The notes: generated from the letters alone by a model not told the origin. 64,000 bases of DNA from Nematostella vectensis (GCF_932526225.1 NC_064037.1:4546703-4610702), one strand, 5' to 3'; shown: positions 11,705-28,852, numbered from the stretch's first letter. Made by a program: numbers and translations.

Positions 11705-14017
11705 TAGATACTGATATTACGTACGTCGAATTTAAATATAATAAACGTGGGTTGTATTCAGCGAGACTGAACAAATCTTTAATTTAATTGTACATTAGAA
11801 AATGAGATATATAGTGTGCGCCAAATGGCATAAGAAAGAACGAGATTTTGTAATAGAATAAAAGCAGAAAGACGTATATTTTTGCTACGGTTTTCAGCGA
11901 AGAAAATCAAATTTGAATATTTTCGACAAATCAGTATACTATTCCATGGACGATATTCTATTACATGTAGATGGTATATAATCCACATGAGCTTTGGTGT
12001 GAAATAGACGTTTGAAGTTTGGAGAATAGTGTTTCTTCTATTGGATTTGGGAATCATGGTAATGTAGTGCCAAGGGCACTTAAGGACTCCTAAAAGACTG
12101 GTTAGACACGTGACAAAGGGAGGGTACAAGGACACTTACACAAGACAAATTTCAGAGATAAAATGAACATCATTCAAATAAAGGGGCGTGCTCCCTAGAA
12201 GAAATTTTGAGTTTTGAATTTCTAAAACGGATTTCTTTTTACAAGTACATAAATAGTGTTACATGTATAAATATATTGTTTAATTACTCTCTAGCGCATG
12301 GGGTAACCGAGAACAGAAATTTAAGGGTGAAAAATGATTAAGCCATAAAAAGTACTAATAGGCCCGAGGATCGAACCTCCTTAAATCAAATGAAACGAGA
12401 GAAAAAATAAACCACACTTCCAGGCATGTGCTGAAACGCCGTATGGCAGTTTAAGCTTTTCACGGCTAAGCTGAAGATTTCGGCCCCAGCACCGCTATCT
12501 AGCGAACTGTACAACACAAAGGAACCTGAGGTACCCGCGCATTAATGGTGAGGCAATAACCAGGATCCCAGGCCTGTCTTAGTCGGTTACGCCACGCACA
12601 GCTCGCTGAGATGTTGACAGAAAAATATTGGGGTCTTTTTAACGCTTTCGTCTCTTGGGAATAGCCCAATTTCTAGTTCCACTATGACCGCTGGACTTAC
12701 AGACTAAGGATGCATACATACAGTGTAAGCCTCGACTTGAGGCAAATTCCCTGCGCATACCAGCGAGAATCCTCTGGAACTTGGAATAAAACAATGCAAA
12801 AACCTGTGAATACTACATGATCTCGCTGGTATTTGCAATCCATTCAATTGAAATCGATGATTGCACTGTAATTATGCGTCCTTAGTGCCTATGACCAGCA
12901 GGCACAGTGGAACTCGAAACTGGACTATTAGCGTGTTGCTATAGTAGTGTAGTGATTTCGTTTATGACATCTTTCGTGTTGCCGCATTTAGCCTTATGTT
13001 CTTCTTAGGTCAGTCGCGCACGTGCAAATCTTTCATACTCAGAAGGTAAGGAAAAAAGTAAGGAACTATTTTTAAATGTGCGCGATCTAAAAAAAAAAAG
13101 GTTCTTGTGCACATTTGAGACAAAAGTGGAATACTTAAGCGTAAATATTCTTACACTTACATCGCCAACGGGGGTGTAGGGAGGGCAAAACAAGGAAGTG
13201 GCATAAATAAAAGAAAACATTTGTTTCAATATTATACATTTTTTATACATATATCACTGTTTCACAGAAACAGCAGAAAATTCTTTGTACAGAAAATCCT
13301 TTGTACAATGTCTCAGCTGGTAAGTACACCAAACCATGGAAGGGCTACTACAGGGTCACGCTTGCGCTCAAGCGCCGCCTACCTAAGCGTGACGAGTCCA
13401 GAACGGCTGCGAGGGAGACTAACTAAAGATGGCCCGATATCCATCGTAGTGACTTGGATCCAATATTGAGCAGATTCGTAGCAGGCTACGTCAGATTGGT
13501 CATTTTCTTATAATTTTTGAAAATATTGGGGACACATGCTCCCCGGGAAAGAAATAAATGTTTTTTTTCGAAATATTTCCTTAGGAAAATGACATTTACA
13601 TTATTCTTTTCGAAATACGCCGAAAATTAATCAATTGAATTGTACTGTAACCCCCTTCCGCCTTCCAACGTTTGGGACCATTCCGCCTCCCCAGGGGCGG
13701 ATCCAGGATTTCAAAATGGGGGGGGGGGGGGGGGATAATGGCTGCATTGAAAGCTTATAACTGATCCAGTGGTTCTTGGTAGGTCACTACATAGATTTTA
13801 TAATACTTCACGCTGAATTTAATTTGTCGCGTCAGCAAAGTCAAGCAGCAAAGTCAAGGGAAATGGACAGTACCTCCCATCCCTCAGACATTTGTTTTCT
13901 TCAAACAAAGTGACTCTTCATTTCTTTACAAAGGAGGGGGGGGGGGGTGGGGGATATCCACCTTCCCTGCATCCGTCCCTGCTACCCTGCGACTCGATTT
14001 TCTTTCCGTTGGAGTAG
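11705..14017. other. Intergenic, CPD 3' flank to the inverted-repeat elements
   Basis: The CPD 3' UTR probably ends soon after 11740, where AATAAA occurs in AATATAATAAACG. Beyond it I see no coding exon. The stretch holds an imperfect foldback element (12660-12929) and an 18-base G run at about 13719-13736 beside GGGGCGGATCCAGGAT, which looks like one end of another small element. Confidence 0.5.
12660..12929. mobile_element. Foldback MITE-like element, about 270 bp
   Basis: The left half (AATAGCCCAATTTCTAGTTC and onward) is matched in reverse complement by the right half ending in CGAAACTGGACTATT. The similarity continues inward through a CCGCTGG/CCTGCTGG block, GCATA...ACAGTG and ACCAGCGAGA. 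The two arms of about 130 bp are separated by a short loop. No coding capacity is present. I could not define a target-site duplication. Confidence 0.65.
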
Positions 14018-15192
14018 TGTACAGGACCCGAAATGATCCCAGGACCCGAAACGATCCCAGGACCCGAAATGATCCCCAAAAGTACCCCAACTGATCCTCG
14101 GACCCGAAACGATACCGAGGAGTCCCCGAAATCAACCCCAAGGAATTGCGGTAATGGACAAAGGGAAAGCAGAAGAAATACTTTCAATTCTTTCAGCATA
14201 ATAAAGGGTTAACAGCGACTCGATTTCTAAACAACGTGACTTAAAAATATTTAATTCCAACGCAATACTTCTATTTATTACATTGCCCGGCGTTAAACCC
14301 ATAAACAGATTCCAAAACAAATACACAACTTTAACTTGCTACTGAAAGGAATATAGCATAAACATAGCGCAGCTTTGCTCAGATCAACCATACTTTTGAC
14401 CTTCCATCACACTCTTAACATTTTGCGGTTCCGACACATGACTCCGACACTATAAATCTCATTTCCGGTAAACATCACCCCTAAAAATTAATATTCATCT
14501 GACAACCAAACATGTATTTCACCACAAAATCCTTGTTCACACGAGCGAATATTTACCGACACATTTTAGGCAGCCGGTTTGGGCGAGAAGATGGAATGAC
14601 AAAAGCACACTGAGTAATACACTCGAACAACCCTTCTACTACCGATGCAAAATAGTGAAAGCACTATTATGTGAGTTTTGAATTTCCTCATGTAGTCGTG
14701 CGTACACCCCGGCATGATCTCGTGATATGATAGGTCTTTCATTCACCGAAAACAAACATGCCAAAAAATAACTTTAAAACATTCCGCTTCCTATGTAAAG
14801 CAGCATGTCCCATCTGTAAAGACTTTCTTTTATGGCTTGTTATGTAAAAATGATTTATCCACGCCGGGCTCCTCAAATTACTATCACAGGAATTGTTAGT
14901 TGACCCCAATTTCTGACTCAACCACTGTATTTCCCCCGCAGTCGTATATAAAAATCTTAATACTATAGTTTTAGTTAATGTAAATTACCTTTTAATAACA
15001 CAAACAAAGCTAAATGTTTCATATGTTTTTAAAACTTAAAGCCAATCCTTACACATTCCTTTAGTTGTCCATTACTGTAATTCCTTGGGGTTTATTTCGG
15101 GGACTCTTGGGGATCGTTTCGGGTCCCGGGATCAGTTGGGGTACTTTGGGGGATCGTTTCGGGGCCTGGGATCGTTTCGGGTCCTGGGATCA
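14018..15192. mobile_element. Inverted-repeat element, tandem copy 1 (about 1.2 kb)
   Basis: The element begins TGTACAGGACCCGAAATGAT and carries subterminal repeats of the form GGACCCGAAAYGATCCCA. The other end carries the same sequence inverted (TGGGATCGTTTCGGGTCC), so the terminal inverted repeats are about 140 bp. The interior is AT-rich and noncoding. Its right terminus lacks about 10 bp and runs directly into copy 2. Short open frames across the termini (repeating GSFRVL or GPEMIP) are produced by the 18-bp repeats and are not genes. Confidence 0.8.
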
Positions 15193-16393
15193 TGTACAGG
15201 ACCCGAAATGATCCCAGGACCCGAAACGATCCCAGGACCCGAAATGATCCCCAAAAGTACCCCAACTGATCCTCGGACCCGAAACGATACCGAGGAGTCC
15301 CCGAAATCAACCCCAAGGAATTGCGGTAATGGACAAAGGGAAAGCAGAAGAAATACTTTCAATTCTTTCAGCATAATAAAGGGTTAACAGCGACTCGATT
15401 TCTAAACAACGTGACTTAAAAATATTAAATTCCAACACAATACTTCTATTTATTACATTGCCCGGCGTTAAACCCATAAACAGAGTCCAAAACAAATACA
15501 CAACTTTAAATTGCTACTGAAAGGAATACAGCATAAACATAGCACAGCTTTGCTCAGATCAACCAAACTTTTGACCTTCCATTACACTCTTAACATTTTG
15601 CGGTTCCGACACATGACTCCGACACTATAAATCTCATTTCCGGTAAACATCACCCCTAAAAATTAATATTCATCTGACAACCAAACATGTATTTCACCAC
15701 GAAATCCTTGTTCACACGAGCGAATATTTACCTACACATTTTAGGCAGCCGGTTTGGCCGAGAAGATGGAATGACAAAAGCACACTGAGTAATACACTCG
15801 AACAACCCTTCTACTATCGATGCAAAATATTAAGAGGATGTGAAAGCAATATTATGTGAGTTTTGAATTTCCTCATGTAGTCGTGCGTATACCCCGGCAT
15901 GATCTCACGATATGATAGGTCTTTCATTTACCGAAAACAAACATGCCAAAAAATAACTTTAAAACATTTCGCTTCCTATGTAAAGCAGCATGTCCCATCT
16001 GTAAAGACTTTCTTTTATGGCTTGTTATGTAAAAATGATTTATCCACGCCGGGCTCCTCAAATTACTATCACATGAGTTGTTAGTTGACCCCAATTTTTG
16101 ACTCAACCACTGTATTTCCCCCGCAGTCGTATATAAAAATCTTAATACTATAGTTTTAGTTAATGTAAATTTCCTTTTAATAACACAAACAAAGCTAAAT
16201 GTTTCATATGTTTTTAAAAATGAAAGCCAATCCTTACACATTCCTTTAGTTGTCCATTACTGTAATTCCTTGGGGTTCATTTCGGGGACTCTTGGGGATC
16301 GTTTAGGGTCCCGGGATCAGTTGGGGTACTTTTGGGGATCGTTTCGGGTCCTGGGATCGTTTCGGGTCCTGGGATCATTTCGGGTCCTGTACA
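15193..16393. mobile_element. Inverted-repeat element, tandem copy 2 (about 1.2 kb)
   Basis: This is a near-identical head-to-tail copy of the preceding element, with a complete right terminus ending GGGTCCTGTACA at 16393. The termini match in inverse over about 140 bp. Differences from copy 1 are scattered substitutions and small indels, for example an extra TTAAGAGGAT segment near 15830. It ends only about 150 bp before the INO80B start codon, so the INO80B promoter is either very short or uses element sequence. Confidence 0.8.
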
Positions 16394-16476
16394 GCGCTCT
16401 CCTGCCGGCCCCTAGAACTCTTCGAATCGGGGAGGACTGGTAACCACAATTCTAGCGAGATTTGGGCTTGGGCGCC

Positions 16477-16529
16477 ATGTTTTTTGTTGTGCTTATACAC
16501 AAATAGCAAACCAAAGAATGGCTGAATAG
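16477..16529 (+). promoter_or_regulatory. Two upstream open reading frames before INO80B
   Basis: A 9-codon frame (ATG at 16477, stop at 16504-16506) and a 3-codon frame (ATG at 16518, stop at 16527-16529) precede the INO80B ATG at 16545. If transcription starts upstream of 16477, they would be read first and could lower translation. The transcription start is not known from sequence. Confidence 0.4.
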
Positions 16530-16544
16530 GTTTTTTTTAACACT

Positions 16545-21680
<5,136 letters not shown>

Positions 21681-23083
21681 AATGTTAAAAAGGGTTGGGC
21701 TGATGTAGCCACCTCCGCAGGGATCTCCTTCGTTTAAGAGTTATATGCTGTGAGTGATATGTGCTAAAAGAGGACAAGTTGTGACACCCTAGTCAATTTG
21801 AAACCTCATCTGCGGGGACACTAGCGTTGACAGAAACGCTTCCCAAGGATGACGCCCAATTGACAATCAGAGTTTGCTATTTTCCATCTTTTAGTATAGG
21901 TCCAGATCATTATGTATTTCCTACTAGTAATAATGTACAGTAAAACATATAAAAGGGGTACCTACTTGCATTTACAAGACTGATTTAAAATCCTGATGTC
22001 ATTACTCTGTGTAGAAAATATTCTTTATATAACAGACACAAATTGTAGGTTACAACTAACCTTGTTTATCTGTTTATGAAATCTACAAAGTAGTAACAAG
22101 TACAAGACAATAAAATATCATTTTTCTAACAGGTTTCAGGATTTGGAAAGATCAAACTTGTATTCTGAGTACTAGAAGCAGAAGACAAAAAAACCAATGT
22201 ACATTTCTTTCAGTTTTTATTTTATTTGTGTATAAAAATATTAAGAAAAAGACTAGAAATAAAATGAATTTTCTCTTGTTTACATTTGTTCTTGTGAAAC
22301 TTTTACCTTTTCATTTGGCAAAAAATGACAAAACCTTGTACAAATACCTGTTTCTTTATGCACACAAGCATAACTGTCATCAGTACGAAATCAAAGGGGC
22401 CACACTATAGCTTAGGCATCTATTTTGTACTTGGAGTTGTAATGATTATTCTTCAGATGGAGAAATGAAACAAGATAAATCCCCTCTCAAAGTCAATACT
22501 GATTCTTCAGTCAAGCTATCATCCATCTTTCCTCTAATGACAGGTTAATGAGAAAATTGTGAAACACTGAAAACTTCCAAGCAGCGATCACTCAATATCA
22601 CTCTAGCTTTCCAACCCATCACATTAGAGTGTAGTCTGATTAGTAGCCGCTCTTACTGTCACACATGCCTTTTCCACAAAGGGGGGGAAGGCATGTGTGA
22701 CACTAATTAGAAAAGGTCAGTTAAAAAAATGGAAGATTTTGCAAAACCCTTTACATACCCTTCTGCCCCTTTCTTTTGTTCTAAGTTTGGCCATGTAAGA
22801 CAAAGAAAAATACTTTACACCTAGAAATACACCCTAGACACCTAGGATACACCCTAACATTGCTGTAGGATGAAATTGTAACACCCTGAGTGCTTTACAT
22901 ATGGTAATAAGTATTTCCTTGCAACTTTGATAAATCTATTTACACAGTAAAGCAGACAGAAGATTGTACCTACATACTAAGTTTTACTAAAACCAAGTTG
23001 CCTGTTTGGTGCTCCCATATATTCATATGTCTGTGTTTCAGGATGAAGTACTTGCCTATCTGCATTGAACTCCTTGCTAAGGT
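21681..23083. other. Convergent 3' gap between INO80B and POLD4
   Basis: This holds the 3' UTRs of the two convergent genes. A plus-strand AATAAA lies at about 22110 (ACAATAAAATATC) and would suit INO80B. A short hairpin lies at 22657-22702. No coding exon was recognised. Confidence 0.5.
22657..22702. repeat. Short perfect hairpin
   Basis: TGTCACACATGCCTT is repeated exactly in inverse as AAGGCATGTGTGACA, with a loop of about 16 bases ending in a G run. It is too short for a typical animal pre-miRNA and is more likely a small element remnant or a 3' UTR structure. Confidence 0.6.
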
Positions 23084-24734
23084 TCAAAGATTTTCTTTAC
23101 TCCACAGGCTATAAAAACAATATTATAGTAAAGGGAAAATTATATTTATATAATTCATATTCATATAGCAATGCAAATAGTGGGGGCATGATACAGAAAC
23201 CCCCTCCCCCCTTCTTACTGGCTACATCACTGACACATGGGTAAGTTTAGTTTATCCCTTTAACAGCGTACTCACCAATCTGTATAGTTACTATCAGTAG
23301 GGTGGAGGGCTAAGATTTTCTTGACATCCTGAGGAGGGTTCAGCCCATATCTATCAGCTCTTTCCCATCTCTCAAGTCGGGTCATTCCTGTTGTCAGTGA
23401 TAGATTGGTGAAGATTCAAATGTCATGAACTAGGCATGATTAACAATAGAGGAAACGGTTTCAAATTGATTACGCCCATCTCTAGTCTTCAGATCGACCT
23501 TTTTGTACCGAATGTTATTTCTGTAAAGGATTTTACAGTAACTACCTTCTATCTCAAATTTTACACAAATGATGTTTGGTTAGATTGAGCTGTTGTTTCA
23601 ATTGAGGTCCCTAATTGTTCGATGACAAAATCTGGATAGACTGAGATCCTGATAGAAATTCTAGTTATTGTAAACTAATGTGTGCAAATAAAACTTGAAT
23701 TGAATGACTTCAGATTCCCTGCTAGCATATGACTCTTAGCTCTGTGTTCAGGCCCGTACGCAGGGGGGGGGGTGCAGGGGGTGGGAACGCACCCCCCTCA
23801 AAAGTCATTGTCTTAATAGACGTGCTATTTGAAGACAAAACATAAGCTAGATCACTAGTATGTCATTAACCCATGAGTCAGTCTTTATTGTAGCCAAATC
23901 TGACAATAAACGTCCTGCGGAGATACTGCAAAGGCATAAAAAAAGCCCTTTTTGTTCTTTCAGGTGGTCACATTTCAATCAGAAAACTCACTCACTCCCC
24001 CACCCCCCCCCTTCCCCTCCCTCAGTTATGTCCACTTTTCGGATTTCGCACCCCCCCCCCCTCCCCAAAGAAAGACAAATCCTGGGTACAAGCATAGTAG
24101 GTAGGCGTTAGCGAGAAAGCCTATGTTTGGCCGCTGACTCCCAAAATAGAGGATATTTCGCGAGTCAGCGGCTACACGTAGGCTAGCGAGAAAAACGCCA
24201 GCTCAGCGAAATACAGTAAAAAGAGACATCTGCTAGGGAAGACTACTGATAAAGATAAATAATCCTAACCGTTTTATTATAAAAAAAAAGTCTAATTACA
24301 CCTTTGACGGAGGTACACGCTGTTCATGATCATGGCGCTCATCACCTCATCGAGTAGTATAAGAGTCCATGAGGGTTCTAGATACTCTTCTAACAAAGAT
24401 AAGAAACTGATAGTATTATACCTAAGCAAGGTCCAAACTCTGGAGAAAGATCAAACTCCCTCAAAGTCTTTAGGTCATCTTGTCTTGCGTCGATTGATAC
24501 ATCTTTATCAGCTAGTTGAAATGAAAATGTATCAAACAACATAGACAAAACAAACTTGAAAATCTGTTTGCGATTACTCGATCTCGATCGGCGTTATGTA
24601 AGTAAGTAAGTACCTTTTGCTGACGGCTTTCCCTTTATATCGACAGGCCTTGCCTTCGTCTGTCGTAATTTCTGGGTTATAAGACTGTCTTTCTTGGCTT
24701 TTGGAAATGAATCGGTGATCAATTTGTTAGACAT
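23084..24734 (-). CDS. POLD4: DNA polymerase delta subunit 4 (p12)
   Basis: Four small exons on the minus strand join to 115 aa: 24734-24614, 24511-24422, 23387-23276, 23108-23084. Phases are consistent at every junction. POLD4 is the small accessory subunit of the replicative polymerase delta. The N-terminus MSNKLITDSFPKAKK matches the PIP-like PCNA-binding motif of human p12 (LITDSYP). The central part, LREFDLSPEFGPCLGMTRLE, then RWERADRYGLNPP, matches the conserved core with its FDL...GPC and TRL.RW landmarks. The C-terminus is DCLWSKENL; the human protein ends in an SLWHLYPL-type tail, so only the Cys/Ser-Leu-Trp core is shared. A CCAAT box lies about 100 bp upstream on the coding strand (24836-24840). 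The last exon is only 25 nt including the stop, which makes the gene easy to miss. Confidence 0.9.
23748..24095. mobile_element. MITE-like element with GTACGCAGG/CCTGGGTAC ends
   Basis: It starts with GGCCCGTACGCAGG followed by a G run and ends with a C run and CCTGGGTACAAGC, an imperfect inverted pair. It lies in POLD4 intron 2. The end sequence resembles the termini near 49410, 52140 and 60930, suggesting one dispersed family. No coding capacity is seen. Confidence 0.45.
24118..24184. repeat. Imperfect inverted repeat in POLD4 intron 2
   Basis: AGCCTATGTTTGGCCGCTGACTC is answered in reverse complement by GAGTCAGCGGCTACACGTAGGCT, with a spacer of about 22 bp. It could form a hairpin in the transcript. 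No function can be assigned. Confidence 0.6.
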
Positions 24735-25270
24735 TTTTACGATTTTTATGCTTGGACTGTGGTTGTTTATTTCGCGGCAAACATCAGCTGGGAATCAGCT
24801 TAGCGACCATGCTTGCGTAGAAAACGCGCATTTTGATTGGTTATGAAAAGTAACATTCACGCTCATTTACATATCACCCTTGGAAATGGCAAAGGCATCC
24901 CAAGCTGTGCGAATAAAATCGAATGATAAATGTGTAACATTTTTCTATCGATTTGGATATTCAAAAGATAGTTCAGAAAATATAAATAACACCGTTAAGG
25001 GTTGATTATTGGATGAACTTAAAAGAAAAAAAATAACGGTTGCTCAGGCTAGCTTTAAGCAGCAAAATATCAGTAACAAAAATAAATTTATTAAGCGTTT
25101 ACATAAAAAAGCAATCTTTTTAAGCATAGCTATCAACCTTGCTTTAGCAAAAATCTTGAGAAAGTACAGTGAATTTATCAGAAGTACCAAGATAGCTATT
25201 GCGGGAGAATACAGTAAATGGTGTGGTGGATATTTTCAAGAAAATTAGGCTTGAGAAAAGGTTCAAAATC
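24735..25270. other. POLD4 upstream region
   Basis: This holds the likely POLD4 promoter, with a coding-strand CCAAT box at 24836-24840. The rest is AT-rich with no recognised exon; one 79-codon plus-strand frame (25009-25248) has no homology that I recognise. Confidence 0.4.
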
Positions 25271-25414
25271 TAGGGCCCCGAATGGTCCCACGAAATTTCG
25301 ATGTGCTCGCATGCTCGCGCAAATTTTTTCCGCCTAAAAATGCTTGGTCTCGCACAAAAGACGGTTTGCTTGCAAGCTCGCAAGTGGTCGCAAAAAAAAC
25401 ATTCGGGGGCCCTA
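25271..25414. mobile_element. MITE with GGGCCC termini and 4-bp target duplication
   Basis: The left end is TAGGGCCCCGAATG and the right end is CATTCGGGGGCCCTA, near-perfect inverted repeats about 145 bp apart. The flanks are AATC on the left (25267-25270) and AATC on the right (25415-25418), consistent with a 4-bp target-site duplication. The interior has repeated CTCGCA/CTCGCG motifs. Confidence 0.75.
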
Positions 25415-25462
25415 AATCTTAAAGACTCCCGCCTAATGCGGGAGAGTTGACAGCTACGTTTA

Positions 25463-28400
25463 CGCAGTGACTAACGGTCCGGCAGCCGGATGGGGTCCTA
25501 AAAAACTAACGGTCCGGCAGTCCGAAAACCCTATGTTTCTCGTTGAATTCAGCTCATATCTATCCCAAAATAAGTTATCTTTGCAAGCGCTGTCTTTTGA
25601 ATAGATTTTATTGGGTATTTATTAGACTCCCCGAGATCGGCACTTAGGAAATAATGACAATAACAGACAACACGCTATCTGAAACCGCCAATGCGTAAAT
25701 CCTCGATAATAGCTCGAACTTACTTAATCTCCCCATAACAACCAAACTGCATAAAACTCGTATACAAATTCTATTATAATTATTTTTTTTTGTGAAAATT
25801 ATATTGTAAATAAAAATAATGCGTCACTGTTTGCGCAGTTTGATTGTAACGAATACAGCAATCATGAGCTACGATTTAGACTGCCGGACGTTTGTATCCT
25901 CATTCGGTTTCTAGATGAGGATAGTTAGGTCTTGCGAAGCCATATAAACACTGTATTTCATCTTGTTATTCATTCAGTAAAAATTTACTTATAATGTACT
26001 GGGCTGCCTGTGCCTCGCTCAATCTCAAACTGCTCGGTTCTTTTATCCATATGGCAGCGTCGTTATTCTTGATAAAGATAGGTCATTCAAGGTAAGGGAT
26101 TGAGAAATATCGCGATAAATATAAAGTTCTTAGTAGTATACATCGTGCTCCAATTTTTAAGTGTCGCACTTAAAATTGATTTATATTCTGTATACGGGGT
26201 TGAAGAATGATGCGAAACTTTATTTCTTCGCAGTGGCTAAATGAGGGGTAGCCGCTAAAGGTACTGCTTGAGCTAAATGAGCGGTAGCTTTTTATTTTTT
26301 ATTTTTTTTAATAACGCGAGAAAATGTAACCTTGACGAACAAATGGCCTTCTATCTTTATTTAGATAGAGGAAACATTTATCGATCTATTGATGTCTTTG
26401 ACATGAAAAAGTTCCCCTTGCATGTGTACAGTAAGACATCGCTACTTTCGGTGCCGGAAATGTGTTACGCATATTAGAGTAAGCCAATCTCACAAATTTT
26501 AATATTATGGTCCAAAAGTTGTTAATCTTCATATGAAAACGAAATGGCGAATTACAAATTCTATTGTGCCTTTTTTTTTACCCTCTTCGTTCTTTGTACA
26601 CTGCTAAAACCTCAGCATTCCCGTAGACGAGAAGTTTCGTGTGAGGCCCGCTCTCACACTCAAGTTCTTGAAAAGGTCTTGAACATTGAAAATGACCCGT
26701 AGTTCGTTCTTCTCTTCAATCATCCAAGCGAATAACAACTTATAAATAAAAGTGAATAAGCACAATTCTTTCCTGTTTAGAAACAAAAAGCGATTGTTTT
26801 TTATTTGGTTTTATTATTTTTTTATTATTCCGACGCTTTCCGTTCTGTCAAGAGGCAAGTCTCGCATAGCGTTCCATCAAACTCCCGTTCAAGGTCTTGA
26901 AAATACTAAATGAGCGGTAGATTTTTCTTGTTTTTAATAACCCAAGAAAATAACATGTTAGCAAATAAAGATAATTCTAGTTTGTTGTGAAGCGAGAAGC
27001 GATTGCTGTTTCTTTTAATTCGACGCTTTCCGCTGTGTGTACAGACTATAAATTGAAGCATTTTTTTCACACTAAAGAAGTTTCGCATCACGAGCCCCCC
27101 AACTCCCGCTCAAGGTCTTGGAAATACTAAATGAGCGGTAGTTATTTTTAATTTTTATTTTTATTCTGTACTGTTTTATTTATATAGTATGGCTTCTAAA
27201 TGTGTAATTTGCAAGACCTTGAACGAGAGGCCCCGGGCCCACGCGATGCGTGAGTTCCTTATGTGACAAAAATGTAGGTTAGACTTTACAGAGAACGGAA
27301 AGGGTCGGAATAATAAAACAAAACAAAAAACCTAATCGCTTCTTGTTTCTAAACAAGGAAAGAATAGTGTTTGTTTGCTAAGATGTTTTTTCCCTTGGGT
27401 CATTAAAGAGAAGAAAGACCTACCGCACATTTAGTATTTTCAAGACCTTGAGCCTGAGTTTGCTGGGGCTCGAGATGCGAAACTTCTTTAGTGTGAAAAA
27501 AAAAAATGCTCGAAACTATAGTCTGCACACACAACGGAACAACATATTATTTCCTTGGGTTACCGCTCATTTAGTATTTTGAAGACCTTGAAAGGGAGTT
27601 TGGGGACACGCGATGCGAGACTTCTATAGTGTGAAAATGCCCAATCTTATAGTCTTTACACACAGCGGAAAGCGGCGCAATAATAGAAATACCAATCGTC
27701 TCTTGTTTCACAGCAAAGCTTGAATTGTGTTTGTTTGCTAACTTGTTATTTTTTGGGTTATTAAAGAGAAGAAAAATCTACCGCTCATTTAGTATTTCCA
27801 AGACCTTTGAGCTTTTGAGCGGGAGGCCGGGGCCCACGCGATGCGTGACTTCTCGAGTTCGAAGTGTGACAAAATGCTCGAGAAATAGACTGTACACAAA
27901 ACGGAAGGCGTCGGAATAATAAAACCAAAAAAAAAATCGCTTCTTGTTTCTAAACAAGGACGTAATTTTCTTTTATTTATAAGCTGTTATTTGCTTGGAT
28001 GATTTAAAGGAATAATAAACTACGGGTAGTTTTCAAGGCCTTGAGTGAGAGCGGGCCTAACGCGAAACTTCTTTCTATGGGAATGCTGAGGTGTTAGCTC
28101 TGTAGAACGAAGAGGGCAAATAAAAAGGCACATTAGAATTTGTTATTTTCCATTTTGCTTTCATACAAAGATTAACAACTTTTGGACTATAATATTAAAC
28201 ATTTGTGTCACCGGCTTACTGCTCTTACTCGAATATGCATTTTAAACACATTTTCATAGTGCCACCCAAAGTAGCGTTGTCCTACTGTACACAGGCAAGG
28301 GGATCTTTTTTATTTCAAAGACATTTATACATCGATAAATGTTTCCTCTATCCAAATAGAGATAAAATGTCATTTGTTCGTCTAGGTAGCATTTTCTCGC

Positions 28401-28852
28401 GTTATTAAAAAAAATTAAAAGCCTCCGCTCATTTAGCTCACGCAAGACCTTGAGCGGCTACCCCTCATTTAGCCACTGCGTTATTTCTTTATTCAACTTG
28501 AAGCGCTTGGCTATTTCAAACAAAAATGGACAGTTTTTATGGGGAGATTAGGTGAGTTTGAGCTTTTATCGAGATTTACGCATTGGCGATTTCAGATATC
28601 GTGTTGTCTGTTATTGTCATTATATTTCGTAAGTGCCGATCTCGGGGAGTAAATATCCTGTGTACAGCGTTTATAGAAAACGCCAAACCCAATAAATCTA
28701 TTCAAAAGACAGTGCTTGGGTATTCCTAGCAAAGATAACTTATTTTGGAATATATATGAGCTGAACTCAACGAGAAACATAGGGTTATTTCGGACTGCCG
28801 GACCGTTAGTTTTTTAGGACCCCATCCGGCTGCCGGACCGTTAGTCACTGCG
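25463..28852. mobile_element. 3.4-kb palindromic foldback element
   Basis: Both ends read CGCAGTGACTAACGGTCCGG on opposite strands, and inverted similarity continues for more than 1 kb inward. Matching blocks include the GGCAGTCCGAAA...CCCTATGTTTCTCG block, CCCCGAGATCGGCACTTA, the TAGCCGCTAAAG/CTTGAGCGGCTA block near 26250 and 28460, and a block near 26340 and 28370. The central part contains at least five degenerate units of about 200-300 bp built around TACCGCTCATTTAGTATTT, AAGACCTTGAGCGGGAG and CGATGCGAGACTTCT, in both orientations. No transposase is visible, so it is non-autonomous. A clean target-site duplication could not be identified. Confidence 0.82.

Noticed and set aside
12355..12385. 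GGTTCGATCC on the minus strand resembling a tRNA B-box (a similar one near 60900)
   Set aside because: No matching A-box at the right spacing and no cloverleaf could be folded. The 60900 case sits in a region resembling the GTACGCAGG element termini.
13221..13469. Plus-strand frame with ATGTCTCAGCTG followed by GTAAGT, resembling a short first exon
   Set aside because: No continuing exon with matching phase was found before INO80B, and the peptide has no recognisable family.
13918..15387. Several open frames of 70-100 codons with repeating [12 protein letters not shown] or [12 protein letters not shown] peptides on both strands
   Set aside because: They are direct translations of the 18-bp subterminal repeats of the inverted-repeat elements and appear at each copy in both orientations. 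There is no start context or homology.
22657..22702. Hairpin considered as a microRNA precursor
   Set aside because: The stem of 15 bp is shorter than typical animal precursors and contains a G-run loop. No evidence of a mature arm.
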